64,000 nt of DNA from the NCBI RefSeq assembly GCF_047663525.1, contig NC_092602.1, positions 3,479,501 to 3,543,500 on the forward strand, read 5' to 3'. Position 1 is the stretch's first letter. Each line of letters begins with the position of its first letter. A program made the position numbers and the translations under genes. The stretch is from Anas platyrhynchos. Lineage: Eukaryota > Chordata > Aves > Anseriformes > Anatidae. Positions 9,301-22,128 of the stretch are shown here, in pieces. The notes beneath the pieces were generated by a model, which saw nothing but the letters and a program-made list of their open reading frames with translations, was not told where the DNA came from and ran no database searches.

Positions 9301-12300
9301 AGAAGGTGAAGATGGCTTTAGCCTGTTCTGCAGTGGAGCTGTGGCCTTTCAGCTGTACTTCATTTCTCTACTGAGATCGAAGCATCTGTTTTGTCATGTG
9401 GGGCTTCAACCTGGTAATTTGCCTTATATAAAAACTTTATTCAGTCTTAAGGCATGCTTATTTACCTCTAAATCAGTGAGCTGAGCAGGAGGATGTGGTC
9501 AGCTCAAGGTATGATGCACTCAGCAAAGAAAATGGAATGGGCGTGGATTAGGCTCTTTCTTGGAAGTGTCTGACCTTTGGATTCCTGAGTGGTATTGACT
9601 GCTTTGTACCAGCCTGCGAGGCTATTGATCACAGCAGTGCAGGATCCAGAGACTTGCACTCCTTCAGTGCAGGGTGCTGATTCATCAGCAGCAACTTGAT
9701 AGCTTAGAATGCCAAAGGCACTGACTGGCTAACTGAGCACTTGGCTCAAATACCGCGCTGAAGGTGCTATGGGTTCAGGTCAGGTTTGCTGCTCAGTTTT
9801 CCAATCATGACAAGGTACTCAGGCTCTGTTTTACCCTTTCTCTTTCTCTGTTCATGCCTCCTTCTGTACTGCATGTAGTGTAGCAATGACTACTCAAGAG
9901 TCTGGTAAGTGTCTGGGTTCTAGCACAAAGAGATTGTATCATTCATTCCCTTCCTCTTTCTCCTGTTTGACAGAACTAGAAACTTGGACTAGAAACCATT
10001 GGAATTCATTTAAAAGCACTCTGGTATAGATGATCTTGAGTTCAGAGCCTTACTTTATTTTCCTGTCACCAGAAAAAAAGAATGGTAGCAATATAATTGA
10101 AGGTGCTATGAAACCAGACGACCAGAAAGATAAAGAAAGTGGGTGCAATACTCCGGTACCCTCTTCTGATCAAAACCAAGAAACTGCAGAAACTGAGAAG
10201 ACACCCCTGCCTTCCGATGGTGCTGATGAGGCCAATGCAAAGCCAGCTCAGAAAAAGATGGTTAAAACAAAACGCGGACCAAGGAGAAAGTAAGTGGCTT
10301 CTGAATAGTAAAAGCTCTTCTGCTTTATGTCCTTTTGTACTGGGAGGCTTGATCTACATCTTATGCTCAGGGGAGATATAATCAGACCTGTCATTAATGT
10401 TTCTCTTGTTTGTTTAAGCAAATGGCTATGTTGGAGGGAATAAATTTTAAAGATGACTTTTCCTCAAGAATAGCATGTTTGAAAATATAAAATAGCACTC
10501 AAAGTACACATCTTCTTGCAGATGACCTTTTCCTGCAAGCAGGGCTTGTGTATTTTAACTCAAGTGAAATAGTTTCTGATCACCTCTAGAAAATGAAATT
10601 AATGAACTATTAAGACCTACTTTTCTGTGGACAAATGGGAGTGTATCTTGCCAGAAACAGTATATTGGATTAATTGCAGATGGTGGCTTTCTGGCTGAGC
10701 TGGAACCCTTTCTCGTGTTATTGCAGTAACGTAACCTAATATTAATGAATTCTTTGCCAAACAGGTTATTACCTAAATTTTAGAGAGCCTTCTGGAAAGG
10801 ACAATAAGGTTTCAGAGTTGTTTCAGTTGATTTCCAGCGGTATCTCATTCCTGTGGATAAAGGACTAGTAGAGGATGTAACTTGTGGCTTGGGAGGAAAA
10901 GCAGTGATGAGAAACATTGATTCATCCTGACCAACTTTCAAAATACCAAGCTTGAAAGCAAAAACTTTTTTACAGATACTTGTTCTAGAGGTGTAACTGT
11001 AACTTCAGAAATAGTCTGATATGTGTGATCCTTATTTTTCTTATTCCTTAGAACGCAAGGAAGAACCCCAAATCGAAAAGTGACAGATTATTACCCAGTT
11101 AGAAGAAGTTCCAGGAAGAGCAAATCTGAATTGGAGGTAGTGCTTCTTGTTAAAATCACATTGCTTATAATGTTGCCATTTAATTGAGTGTTTGAGAAAG
11201 CATATAACTATCAGTGTTTCCACTATGTGGAAATGTTAAAGGTAATGTTAGCCAGTTCACTGGAAGTGTTGTTAAAAACACTTCTAAAGTACAGAGATGT
11301 TGATCCATTTCTTTTAACATAGAATCTAGATGATGATACGTCTTTGGGGCGGGAGGGTACAAGTCTCTCTACAATTTTAGGAGGATGGGATGGTTTGGAA
11401 ACAGGAGTGTCACTGGCTAATTGTTTCCTCTTAGCTGTGGTACAAACTACAAAATCTGAAAGGATAATGTGGTCGTGTGTTTTGTCTTGTTTCTTCCCCA
11501 GACTGAGGAAAGGAGGAAAATAGATGAACTAATTACAAGCGGGAAAGAGGAAGGAATGAAGGTAATTGCAGTGTCAACCCGAGTAGCTGGGCAGTCTGTT
11601 GCTCTTAATCTGTTTAAAGAGAAAGTTGCAGAACTCAGAACTGTTCCAGTTCTTTGGTAAAAGGATGAAAGTGGAGCACACTGTCTACCCCTTTTGAATG
11701 GGTAATACTCGACTCTGGAGAACATATTCTTCCAAAAATGGGGTTAGATATATCCTCTTAACTGTAATACGTACAAAAGGTAATACCCATATACCCACTG
11801 AATGGTAACAAATTCTCTTATCCTGTGTACAGCTAGTTGCTGTGGGTTCTTCACTGAAGCTAATTGATTCTACTGGTTCTCTGACCACCCCTTCTAGAGT
11901 TTAAAGCAGAAGTAGCTCCTGGAAGTGCAAGAGAGCTGTGAACCCTCCCCCCCCCCCCCCCCAAAAAAAAAAAAAAGAAAATGTAGCCTGCAGTTAACAC
12001 TGGATCTTCTAGGATGGTGATTGGAGAACTTCCTTGGAGTGGGAGAGTTGCCCAGGTTAGGCTGGGGGCAGAATAATAAAATACACTAGTGAGTGACAAA
12101 TGTGACTTCTGTGATTGATCTTTCTGTACCTCTGACATTTCTTCCTGTGCCTGCTGATGGTGCCCTTGAAATGGAAAAGCTTAGTCCCTCAGTAGGTAGT
12201 TTAAAAGGAAAAACAGATAACTTCTGTGTATGTAATTTATTTAAAGTAATTCTTAGTTCCTTTTTTTCAAAATCCATGTTAACTTGTAGGTTGCATCTTG

Positions 12301-13995
12301 AACTCATCCTGATTCTTCCATGATATCATGCATTGTGCTTCCCCAGCTCTGTCTGCAACACATTAAAAACTGCTACGGCATGGTGTTTGTGACAAATGTG
12401 ACGCACGCTCATTTCCTAGTAAATGGCATATTTGCAGTCATGTAAATACTTTGTAATTTCCCAGCTGATTTTCTTTTCAACTCAACAGATTGATTACATT
12501 GATGGCAAAGGGAGAGGCGTAATTGCTACTAAACATTTTAATCGAGGAGAATTTGTAGTGGAATATCATGGGGATCTCATAGAGATCACTGATGCTAAAA
12601 AGCGGGAAGCCGTGTATGCTCAAGATCCATCCACGGGCTGCTATATGTACTATTTTCAGTACCTCAGCAAAACGTACTGGTAAGCTTCTTTGGACATAAG
12701 TGTAGTAGTTGAGCAGTAGAAACTTTGCTGTTTTTTCTTGTGGTGTTTTCATACAATTTTTATTGGGAGCCATGAATTAGGGAATTTTCTTGGAGCACTT
12801 TCACAGTCCAAGAGCCTCCTGTACCTCAAAGCTAAAAAGAATGGCAGATGACTCAAAGCTGCCTTCTCTGAAGCACAGCACAAGCTATGTGGAAAGCTGT
12901 ATCCGCTTGGATGAGGCTTACAGCTTTGCCACGGATTTCTGCCTCAACTCACTGTTCTGTAAAATTCTCCTGAGTTGTAATGACTTCTTTGAAAAGCAGT
13001 ACGGACAGACCCTGTAAGAGAAACACCTCCTTCGGCCATACTTGACTGGGTCTTTCTTTCTCTAGTACCTGGCAACAATCTCATGTGCGTGCTTTATCAC
13101 TCTGCTGTTTTATTTGCCCCAAACTCCAATTCTTCTAAAGGAAATGCTCTTCCTTCTTTCTTCCTTGGCCGATGCTACTATAAACTGGAGTATGGGTTAG
13201 TTAACCTGTCTGTTAATTACCTTGAAGAGCTCTGTATTCTGAGTATCTGCCTTGCAGTCTAGATGTCATAGCAATAGCTGCCATTGCAATTCTTAGAGCA
13301 CTGAGGCACTAGAGCTTTAAGATGTGTGTCTCTGGAAGCTGGACACGTAGCCTTTGGGCATTATCTTCTCTGAGTAGAGGCTTTTTCATTTTTCACTTGC
13401 TTACTCTGTGGAGACTATTTAGGTTTGACACAGTTTTCTTGAGGGAGATTTTGTGAAGGTATAAAGGCTTTCTGGTGTTGTCCTTCATTTGGGTTGTGCT
13501 ATTCCTTGGGAACAATTGAGAGCTGCTTAGAAACAGGCAACTTGAGAACATAGTCTGAAGCGTTCATTTCTCTGGTAACTTACGTCTTCCAGAATTACTT
13601 TGGTTAACCTACATAGTTCTTACATACTGTTTAAACATATGAATATTCCGTGATGATCTTTTTCCTTCTTTTTTGAACCTTGTGTGAATTCCTAAGTCTT
13701 TCTGTCTTGCACTTCGGTTTTTGTCCCCTGACATGACTTGTGCATGACATGGAGCAATCCTGCACTCTGTTCTTGTTCTTTCAGTGTTGATGCTACAAAA
13801 GAAACTAATCGTCTGGGAAGACTGATTAATCACAGCAAATGTGGCAATTGTCAAACAAAGCTCCATGACATTGATGGTGTGCCTCATCTCATACTGATAG
13901 CTTCCAGAGACATTAAAGCAGGTGAAGAACTGTTGTACGACTATGGAGACAGAAGCAAAGCTTCCATTGCAGCACATCCATGGCTGAAACACTAA
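6338..13995 (+). CDS. KMT5A: Histone H4-K20 monomethyltransferase SET8/PR-Set7
   Basis: Coding exons: 6338-6347, 6669-6763, 8769-8925, 10073-10289, 11052-11136, 11502-11561, 12489-12679, 13785-13995. They join in frame to 341 codons; the human isoform I recall has 352. The enzyme monomethylates histone H4 lysine 20 on nucleosomes and controls chromatin compaction, replication licensing and mitosis. The N-terminal part (to about residue 205) is basic and divergent. The PCNA-dependent degron NRKVTDYYPVRRSSRKSK lies at about 167-184 and recruits CRL4-Cdt2 for S-phase destruction. The SET domain fills the C-terminus: EYHGD with Tyr234, NHS at 287-289, and YDYGD at 323-327, matching human Tyr245, Asn298-His299 and Tyr334/Tyr336. 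The 10-nt first coding exon (MAK plus one base) and the GPGRPR motif in exon 2 are as in human. All introns are GT-AG. No damage is seen. Confidence 0.97.
6764..8768 (+). other. KMT5A: KMT5A intron 2
   Basis: Two-kilobase intron between the second and third coding exons. Its first 200 bases are GC-rich CpG-island tail, the rest is ordinary. Open frames in it on either strand have no homology support. No repeat family was recognised. Confidence 0.8.
8926..13784 (+). other. KMT5A: KMT5A introns 3 to 7
   Basis: Introns at 8926-10072, 10290-11051, 11137-11501, 11562-12488 and 12680-13784 separate the remaining exons. The only structure noted is a homopolymer junction at 11947-11975, where a run of about 16 C meets a run of about 13 A, in the intron before the first SET-domain exon. 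No interspersed repeat or extra exon was recognised. Confidence 0.75.
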
Positions 13996-16082
13996 CTCTT
14001 CATCTTTGGGTGTGATTTTGTGTGTGGATTTCTATTTTTTTTGACTGAGCACGCTCTACAAGGAGTCAGTGGATTTTTATTTTATTTTCTCCTGCCCTCA
14101 TTTCCCTCAGCTTTCTTAGTGGACTGCTTATGGTGTTCTGAGCTCCTTGAAAACTACCTTTTTGCTTCGCAGTTTTTAAATTCCTGTTCCAGATCTCCAG
14201 GCAGGCTTGAGTAATTGACATTAGATTGCCAAAACTTTTATATTGTAAACGGAAACCCTCCCTAAAAACTGAACACTTTTTCATAGTGACCAGTGCCACC
14301 TGAGCATGTGAAGACTTGCACAGATTGAAACGTAATCGTTTGGGTTGTGCTTCTACTTTTGCAATGAAATCTCATGCTCCGTTTTGTGGGGTGATGAACT
14401 TGGCATTAGCTTTATGACAGCAGATGTACTTTTGAATGCTGACTCTTGCATCCAATGGCTTGTCTACTTGTCAGACTTGTTTACATCCCAGTGCTGACAG
14501 GATTTTTTTTGAGATGGATGCTATTGTTTCTGTCATTCTCAAATCTGTGTTAGGGATCTAAGTCTCTTCCAGTGCGGTGTCTCTGGCAATGAAGTTTAAA
14601 TGCACTTGTGCTGAGGGAAATGGATGGTCAAATTGGCTGCTTTCATCAGAGAAATGACTCCAAGCCAAATGTGGATGGATTTTGATAGACTGGGTTGATA
14701 ATGATTACAAATGTGGAGCTGTAACTTCACAGTGAGAATCAATGCTTGACATTACTTATTTTCTAAATTTGAGATGGTACCTTTTTATAGTTGACGGCTG
14801 ATTCTTGGAGGTGTCTCCTAGAGGGTTTTAAAGAAGCAAAAGAAGCTCTCTCCAAAAATTTTTTATTGCCTTTCTATGCTAACTAGCCACATCAGAAGCT
14901 ATTTATTTACTGTGAATGCTTGAAATAGAGCATAGTGGTTCCAAAAATAGGAGTCATCTTCATATGCAGCTTCAAACTGTAATGATGGAGTTCATGCAAT
15001 GAAGAAAGTAGATTCCTTATTGCCTGGTCCTGTAGGTCTGTCCAGCACGGTCTGGTCCCACTGTCTTAAATGGGAGCTGAGCGTTTGGCATCTTACAGAT
15101 GTTTGTAACACGACTGTTGGAGAACCAAATGGGTGGTATAGGCGGGCAATATACAATGCAGGTCCTTTATGTTAAAGATTAATTCTTACCGGTTGGAATT
15201 TTTGCCAAGGCAGGCTTGGCATGTGTGTAGATGAAGATGGCTGTGAGCCATCAGCCACGCTTGCTGCTGGAAGATGTCGGCAAGGGGTCTGTGGCTCTGT
15301 TAATGTCTTCTATTCCTCAAGTCTTGAAGGCTGCAGCTGCTCCAGCTAATGCCCTCTAGGACAATCTTACATGCTTGCCTATGTGATAGGTTAGACAGCA
15401 ACAACATCGTGGTTGTATGCTCCAGCAGCAAGAGAGGTGGCTTAGTGATGTATTTTTTAAATTAAAAACTTGAAGACAATGTCTCTGTAAAATAAAGAAT
15501 ATATTTATTATTGATGAAGTGGCTGCTATAGTACCTGTCTCCATTGCAGATCGTTAGCATTTTGAAGGAAAGCTGTGAAAATCATTAGCCATTAAATGCT
15601 TAATGTTATTTACCATTTAACACTAGGCAAGCTCAGCAGAGAAAGCCTTTGTATTTTCACAATTTCTGAAGGATTAACTGGAGACCTGTTACCTTACATG
15701 TACTGAGTTACAAGTAAGCTTCTTTGGCTGACTTGTTCTAGTTGGCAGTGATTTCTCTCTGGTCTCAGTAACAGAGACGCTACAGCAGTGTACAGTACCC
15801 TGTTCTAGTAGAGTGCTTCCCTGAAGTCAAAATTGGAATCAAATGCTTCTTTATTTGTTCTTTATTTAAACATTTGCTTGTTCTTATATCAGGTTAAATA
15901 GCTTAAAACCTCTGTTCTTCAGCATCACTTCCGTAAATGAGAAAGGGAGAATCTCCCTGTTTTACATAAAAAGGAAAATGTCTTCTCTGAAATGCTTAAC
16001 TGGTAATCAAGTAGCACTGCATCGGAAGATGGTAATAAAGCTGATATTGCACTGAGAATGTATCTTTTACTTTTCTAGGAGC

Positions 16083-16138
16083 TATATATACAAGTGTATG
16101 TATATATGTGTGCATATATATGTTTGTGTGTATATATT
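16083..16138. repeat. TA/TG dinucleotide-rich microsatellite
   Basis: About 55 bases of alternating TA and TG steps with interruptions, inside the presumed long 3' UTR of KMT5A. Simple sequence, probably length-variable. Confidence 0.8.
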
Positions 16139-17808
16139 TCAAAATAATTTTCACAAGAACACACAGTTCTGATTTCATCCTTGTGCCTTATAGGAAGGAT
16201 TCGCCTTCTAAATAAGGTTTAAAGCACTTAGCAGGGAAAGATGTCCTTGGGTTGGGAGTTAAACGTCTCTCATAAGGTTTGTTCCTCTTTACCGGAGGCA
16301 GCAAGGTTGTTTTAGCAGGGCTTTAACCTGCCCTAGCCAAGGAATTTGCTTCCATTCTGAGAGAAGTTGGGCGGTTCACTTGATACCAGACTGGATGGAT
16401 GCAGCTGTGATGGTGCCGGAAAAGAATAGCCCCAACTGGTTGGGGTGCTCTTCTGTCCCCTCTAACTGGTGAGCCCCTGCTTCTAGTTTTCAATAAAGAA
16501 CATCTTCAGTGGCAACTTGAATAATTGCTGCTTTCATTGTCTCCTTCAACTAACAGTAAAGAAAGGCTATGTTACAGTCTTCTGTACCTCCTTGGCAAGC
16601 TGCTACTTTTACACTCATCTGTTTAATTTCTGTACTTAATGAAACAACTTCAGATAAAGATTTGATAGTATAATTACTGTGGGTTTGGACATAATCCCCA
16701 ACACCTCCCCCCATACCCACCCACCCCCAAAGGATCCTGGAAAATACATCTTTGGATGAATCACCCAGGAATTTGCATTTCAGAACATATTTACATCTTT
16801 CCAGGTCAGATATGTATCCTGGCTGTTGCCAAGGCCTTACAGTTGTTTTTTTTTGTTTTGTTTTTTGTTTTCCTTTACCTATAAACCCTTGAAAGAAGAT
16901 ACAGCAACTTCTTCCCTGCTACCACGCTCTAGAAAATCTCAGACATAGGAGAAAGGCTTATCAGCATTTTGAAGATGACAAAGTTATTTCATAATTTCAA
17001 TGCACTGGCTGTGTTAACTGTAAACTAACCTACCTCGGTCAACCATCTTTGTCACCTTGCGAATTAATGTACAGTTGCCAATAAATTCTGAGCCTGCAGT
17101 CCTGCCTTCTGCGGAGCCACGTTTGCATTGTGTGTCTGAGCAGATATGCAAGCTGCCCTACATTTTTCATGCTGCTAGCATACGAGAGGGAATCAAAGGA
17201 CTTCAGAACCTGCTTTTATTTCTGAAGAGTTTAAGATCATAGTTGGGTTCCTGTCACTCCTCTTTTTATGTTTGTTCAGAGACTACTGCTCTTGAAATTC
17301 TGCTTTTTCTAAATGTGGAATCTAATTGGTATTTTTCAAGCTTTTTCTACTCTTCTGTTTGCCCTATATCGTTCTGCTAGTGATAAGTGTCATTACTTAG
17401 GCTAATACACAGCTCGTATCAGCTAACTGCAAACTCGAGCTTATGAAAAAAACACAACTGTCTGCCACATAAGGCCCTCAGCTGTCAACTGAAATGTCTA
17501 GTGCATCTGTTCCAGTTTGAGTTTGTCTGTGCCTCTGAAATGTTACCAGTCCTTGATGTGTGCGAAGCACAATGTGGCAGCTTTTCCATTGCTGTGCTGT
17601 TCTCTGTCTTTAATCTTAACCCTAAAGGGTCGCTCCTGCGTGTGCCCCTCTAATGCAAAGAAGGGCAGAACAAAAGCAACAGGGGACTTTTCTTCAAGCA
17701 GTTTAGGAATTGCTTTCCATATAACATCAGTGAGAAGTACAGTTGGAATGGGTGCTTCTTGCCCAGCACTTTGCTATGAAGATGTGGGAATGGCATATAT
17801 CCTTTATA

Positions 17809-17814
17809 AATAAA
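17809..17814 (+). terminator. KMT5A: Distal poly(A) signal candidate of KMT5A
   Basis: Canonical AATAAA, the last plus-strand signal before the minus-strand RILPL2 gene. Upstream alternatives are at 15491 and 16492. Confidence 0.5.
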
Positions 17815-17925
17815 ATCTAAATCTCATAAAATCATTTTGGGCTGAGCATTTTGATAGGCAGACCAGATAAATCTGTGGCCACAGGCTCTTTTAATAAGAA
17901 TAAAAAAAAACCACTCATATAAATG

Positions 17926-17931
17926 TTTATT
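17926..17931 (-). terminator. RILPL2: Poly(A) signal candidate of RILPL2
   Basis: AATAAA on the minus strand (TTTATT on plus), about 235 bases past the RILPL2 stop codon. A nearer alternative lies at 18073-18078. Either gives a short 3' UTR. Confidence 0.5.
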
Positions 17932-18162
17932 CTTTCCAGATGGGTAATGTCTGGCAGGAATCCAACAATGCAAAAAGTGTCAGTTTCTAAAAAATTAAGG
18001 TAAAATCTTCTGTGAAAAAATATACAACAGAATTCTTAGGAGATTGCTTATTCTTTACAGTAAGAGTGATGTTTTATTTTCCAATCCTTGACTCCGAACT
18101 CCTTCAGAGGCTTTCAGCAGTGCCATTTCTGAACGTAAGTGGTTAAAAGTTCTCAAGGATGT

Positions 18163-21100
18163 TCATTTTCCATGTTTAAAAGAGAACCTGCAAAACAAAA
18201 ATGTACAAATGGAAAAGCAGGATCATACAGTCCGACTGCTGTGTCCTGCTATTTTGGGGGACTTTTAAGGACAAGGCTTGAGCATGTGGGTACTGCATAC
18301 AGCTGTGTACATACAATGTAAACAAACCTCCAGGGACAGCTGGCATGAGCTTTCATGTGCTAACAGGGCCCAACTCACATACATTTGTTCTGAAATGCTG
18401 ATTCTTTATAGAAAAAAAGTGATACCCTGCTTGCCAGGGTGGAGCTTGCTTTCCTGTAAAGTACTTTTTCCACAGGAAAGGATTTCCCTATCAAGTTTTA
18501 ATTTTATAGAGAGGAGAAAACAATGTCCAGCTAACTAGGCCAAAGTTCAGATTTCATCCCTGGATTCACTAAATGTGAGGCATGTCCTTGTCCCATGTTC
18601 TGCCAAAAAAGGTGAAAAAAACAAACAAAAACCAACACAAACTTACAGACGCTTGGTGATTTTCTTCTCTTCTTTGTCCTTGCTGGTTCTTGGGCTGCTG
18701 CCATGGGATTTTTTTTCCACTTCTTGAGTTTGGTCCTTTGTCTGTGAGATGATCCCACTGGCAAGAGAAGTGGATTTTTTTTTTTTTTTGTGGTTTTGTG
18801 CATAGCATGGTATAGCATTGCTGTCCGCATTTAGTCCTTCAGTGGGCAGCCTGGGACATGGGTGAGGGGGTGTTCCCAGGACAGGCGCGGCAGCCTGGCC
18901 CACTCCTTTTAATGAATTATTCATATTTTCCTTGAATAACTACTGCATTGTAATTTTGCTTAGGCTATGCTGTGATGAGGACACTAAAAAAAAAGTAATG
19001 AGCTGACTTTTCAATGAAGGAAAAATGGCAAACCATAACACGAGTGAAAGGGAAGTGTAGTTACATACTGGATTTGTATGAGTCCAAAGACAAAAACAAG
19101 ATGCAGACACAAATAGTGATGTTCTGCTTGGATGGATCCATTGTACCTTCAGCACAGCCATGGAGGCTCAGGCCACACAACTGGGAACAGAAGGGAGATT
19201 CCCAGCTTTTCCTGCAAGGCAGGTGAGTGTTCCTCTTTCCATCCTATAGAGCAGAAAAGACAGGCTTTGCCTGAGCTGTAGATTTTGTCAGGCTGCTTTC
19301 GTGCTGTTATACTGTACAAGGTTGTAATCACACATTCTTCAGCTTCACCAGCTTCTCCTGCTTGCAATCGGGCTAAATTTTTACCAATTGCATATTACAT
19401 TGTATTTTTGCAGCATGCTAACTTACTACTCTGAGCTGACCTCTCTTATCTCAAGAACTGAGTGGATCAAAGTTTGTTACTGCAGTAGCTGAAGGCTGAA
19501 AGTAGCTAAGCAGCACTGCTTTTTGGCCATCGAAAACACATACACAAGACATTTTAGAATACATGTTCAGATTTATCCTCTTCCCCTGCAGTTTTATGTG
19601 AACGCTTAAAGGGAAGGTGGTTTTTGACTCAACCTGTAACACTGCATGAAGAGAAAACCACATAGCACTAGTTGAACTGAAAAGTAGCCTTGATGCATTT
19701 TCTAGGTACAAAGCACTGTGACATTCACTCAAATATGTAAAACATTCATACCGTTGATTTTTAACTTGCCATGTAGAAAGCTGTATAACACAGCTGGGAA
19801 ATCAAAGGCAAGAAGCTATTCCAATGGTTGCACTGCAAAGGTAGTCAGCTGGGACGGGGAAGTTGGTGCCTCACTGTTATGTGAGAACTGCTGCTGTGCA
19901 GACAGTTTGTAAACTGACTTTTTGGATTTAACTTTAACTTCTTGACTTAACTTGACTCTTACAGACAAGGCAAAGGGCAGGCTTAGCAAATCTAAGAGGT
20001 TGTTGCTGAGATAACTCAACTGAAATCTTAGGTGCTCAGACATCTTGTGTCTAGATTAAGAAGTAATTTCTTGCCCCAAAGAGCTTATAGTACAGCCAGA
20101 TGATGAGGGGCATGGGTGGGTGGGGAGAACAGCCTTGTAGGTGAAGCAATTTGTAGCACCAAGAGAAAGACCCTTCCTACATCCCATCCGTTGGAGCACA
20201 CTGATTCTCCTAGGCTGTTCCTTTCTAGAAAGGCAGAGATCCTTCTCTGAAAGAACCTGTTTTGCATCATTTAAGTGTCTTACACAAATCCCTATTGGTA
20301 CTCTTTAAAAATAAAATCTTCTCAATGATAAAGAACTTAACAGTCTGCTGCCTACATTAATGCTACACTCACTCTGGGGACAAAGGAACAGTAGATAAGC
20401 TAGCATGCCCCCATCTGTACCCAACAGACACGTTGGAGGAGGAAGGAAATTTTGACTAAAGTGAGATGGAAATCCCCATGATCTTCTGGTATGTGGCTTT
20501 AGACAAGAATAACACGTGTGCAACTGCCGTGACTATATAGGTTAATTTGTGCGCATGAGAATCCAGCTTGTGTGTGGAGTTGCAGTAACCGTATGTAGGC
20601 TTTCAGTGGGACAACCATCAGAGCAGGCTGCTAACTGCACAGACTAAGAGTTTAGTTTTAAAACTATATTGCATAGATACTTCATTGTTCCCCCATATTT
20701 CTTCGCTTATTTGTAGGCTCTTAGGAGCACAGATGTCTCACACATATTTTGACAGTGCCCAGCCTAAATTAGATGCTCAAACCTGCAATACTTTGATCTG
20801 ATAAGCTCCCCAGACAACATTGTTAGTTCTTTGCATGATATATATACCTTTTATAGCACTGTAGCTCCTCTTGCACCACTAGAAGCTGAGCTTTCAGCTG
20901 GTTACGCTCCTGCAGCACTTCTCGCAGCTCTTGTAACGTGAACCGAGGGCGGTTTGGATCCGTGAGGTCTATTACCATTTTGTCTGGTCCAAGGTTGAGC
21001 TGTAAAATAAAGGGGTGAACGTGATCTTGTAACCTGTCATAAACTGGGCATTCCTAAAGTAAAATCTCAGACTTTTATAAATCCTGGTAACTCTTAGTAT

Positions 21101-22128
21101 CTGTATTTCACAATCCTGTTTTTTTTTAAGCAGTTACTGTTTTTCTTATTCTCTGTCTTCCCTAACCAAGTAAGGGGCCTACCTGTGAGGCTCTGACCAC
21201 ATCTAAAACCAGCCTGTTCCAAAGAGTTTGCAATCTCATTTGCCAGGAAGCTGAAAATGAAAGCAAGCTTTTCTGGTGGTGAGAGAGGCTGAGAAACCTA
21301 TGATCACACCGAAACACTGTAGCAGAGAGACTTCTGTTTTCCTAAGGCCTTTTTCTTAATGTCTTTTTTTTTTTTTTTTTTTGTCATGTTCATCAGCTTT
21401 CCTTGTGCAGAGTACCAGAGTACCAAAGCTTTATTGTACGATAAACGGCAAAGTGTCTGTATGGGACAGACTGGTGCTGAGAGCTGTACAACTGTGGATC
21501 CACGCTCTGAAAACCTGTAGCTGTGTGTATAAACTGCTGTGAGCTCTACACGTAAACCTACAGCGAGGGATCCCAGCCAGGCATCGTGGCCCCTCCGAGA
21601 CCCCTTGGGCTGCAACAACAGCCTGCAGACGGTGACAAAGGTACCCTCCAACCCCTCTGGCGTGAGCCTGGTTTTCGTGACAGACATGTGGCAGCTCCCA
21701 GGGCCTGTCCCGGGGGCAGGGACCCCCGCAGCTCCCTGGCAGCCCCCGACCCCCTCCGGGGGTCCCGCACCCACCTGCGGGGCGCTGCCCGGGGCTCCCT
21801 CTCCCCTCAGCGCCTCCACCTCCATCCTCAGGCGGTCCCGCTCCAGCCTCAGCCTCTCCTCGGCCAGGCTGCCGCCGCTCACCAACGCTTCCAGCATCTC
21901 CAGCACCCTGACGATGCTGAACTGCAGCCGGGCCGCGGCGGCTGAAGTCCGGGGACCGGCGCTGAGCTGCAGCAGGTCCCGGCCCACCATCGAGGAGATG
22001 TCGTACACGTCCTCAGCCGTTAGCTGGAAGGGGCTCTTCTCCAGCGCGCTCTCCGCGCCGCCGCCTTCATCCTCCTCCTCCTCCTCTTCCTCATCTTCTT
22101 CCTCCTCCTCCTGCCGGCCGTGCTGCAT
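18163..22128 (-). CDS. RILPL2: RILP-like protein 2
   Basis: Minus-strand coding exons: 22128-21775, 20999-20848, 18757-18647, 18187-18163 (stop TGA 18165-18163). They join to 213 codons; human has 211. The protein is a small dimeric effector that binds LRRK2-phosphorylated Rab8/Rab10 and myosin Va and controls cargo traffic at the centrosome and primary cilium. Residues 7-21 are a Glu/Asp run, then the RH1 domain (about 29-115, with SPFQLTAEDVYDI). The RH2 domain begins near 119 with [13 protein letters not shown]; Arg135 and Arg137 match human Arg130/Arg132, which contact phospho-threonine of Rab. The tail ends LFSFKHGK, like human LFFFRSGKQT. I chose the ATG at 22128 because it fits family length and has G at -3. 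An in-frame ATG at 22371 would add 81 residues. Exons 2-4 parallel RILPL1 exons 5-7. Confidence 0.95.
18188..21774 (-). other. RILPL2: RILPL2 introns 1 to 3
   Basis: Introns span 21774-21000, 20847-18758 and 18646-18188. A T run of about 20 at 21364-21382 and another of about 15 near 18775-18789 (an A run just upstream of exon 3 on the coding strand) are the only low-complexity features noted. No interspersed repeat or other gene was recognised. Confidence 0.75.

Larger units (their letters stand above)
13996..17830 (+). other. KMT5A: KMT5A 3' untranslated region, up to 3.8 kb
   Basis: No further coding exon follows the TAA at 13993-13995. AATAAA signals occur at 15491-15496, 16492-16497 and 17809-17814, allowing at least three 3' ends of about 1.5, 2.5 and 3.8 kb. 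A TA/TG-rich microsatellite lies at about 16083-16138. The last signal is about 110 bp from the opposing RILPL2 signal at 17926-17931, so the longest form would nearly meet that transcript. Which signal is used cannot be told from sequence. Confidence 0.55.

Noticed and set aside
18531-18924. Minus-strand frames of 79-99 codons starting upstream of RILPL2 exon 3.
   Set aside because: They extend the true exon (18757-18647) into flanking introns. The upstream parts lack similarity to RILP family proteins.
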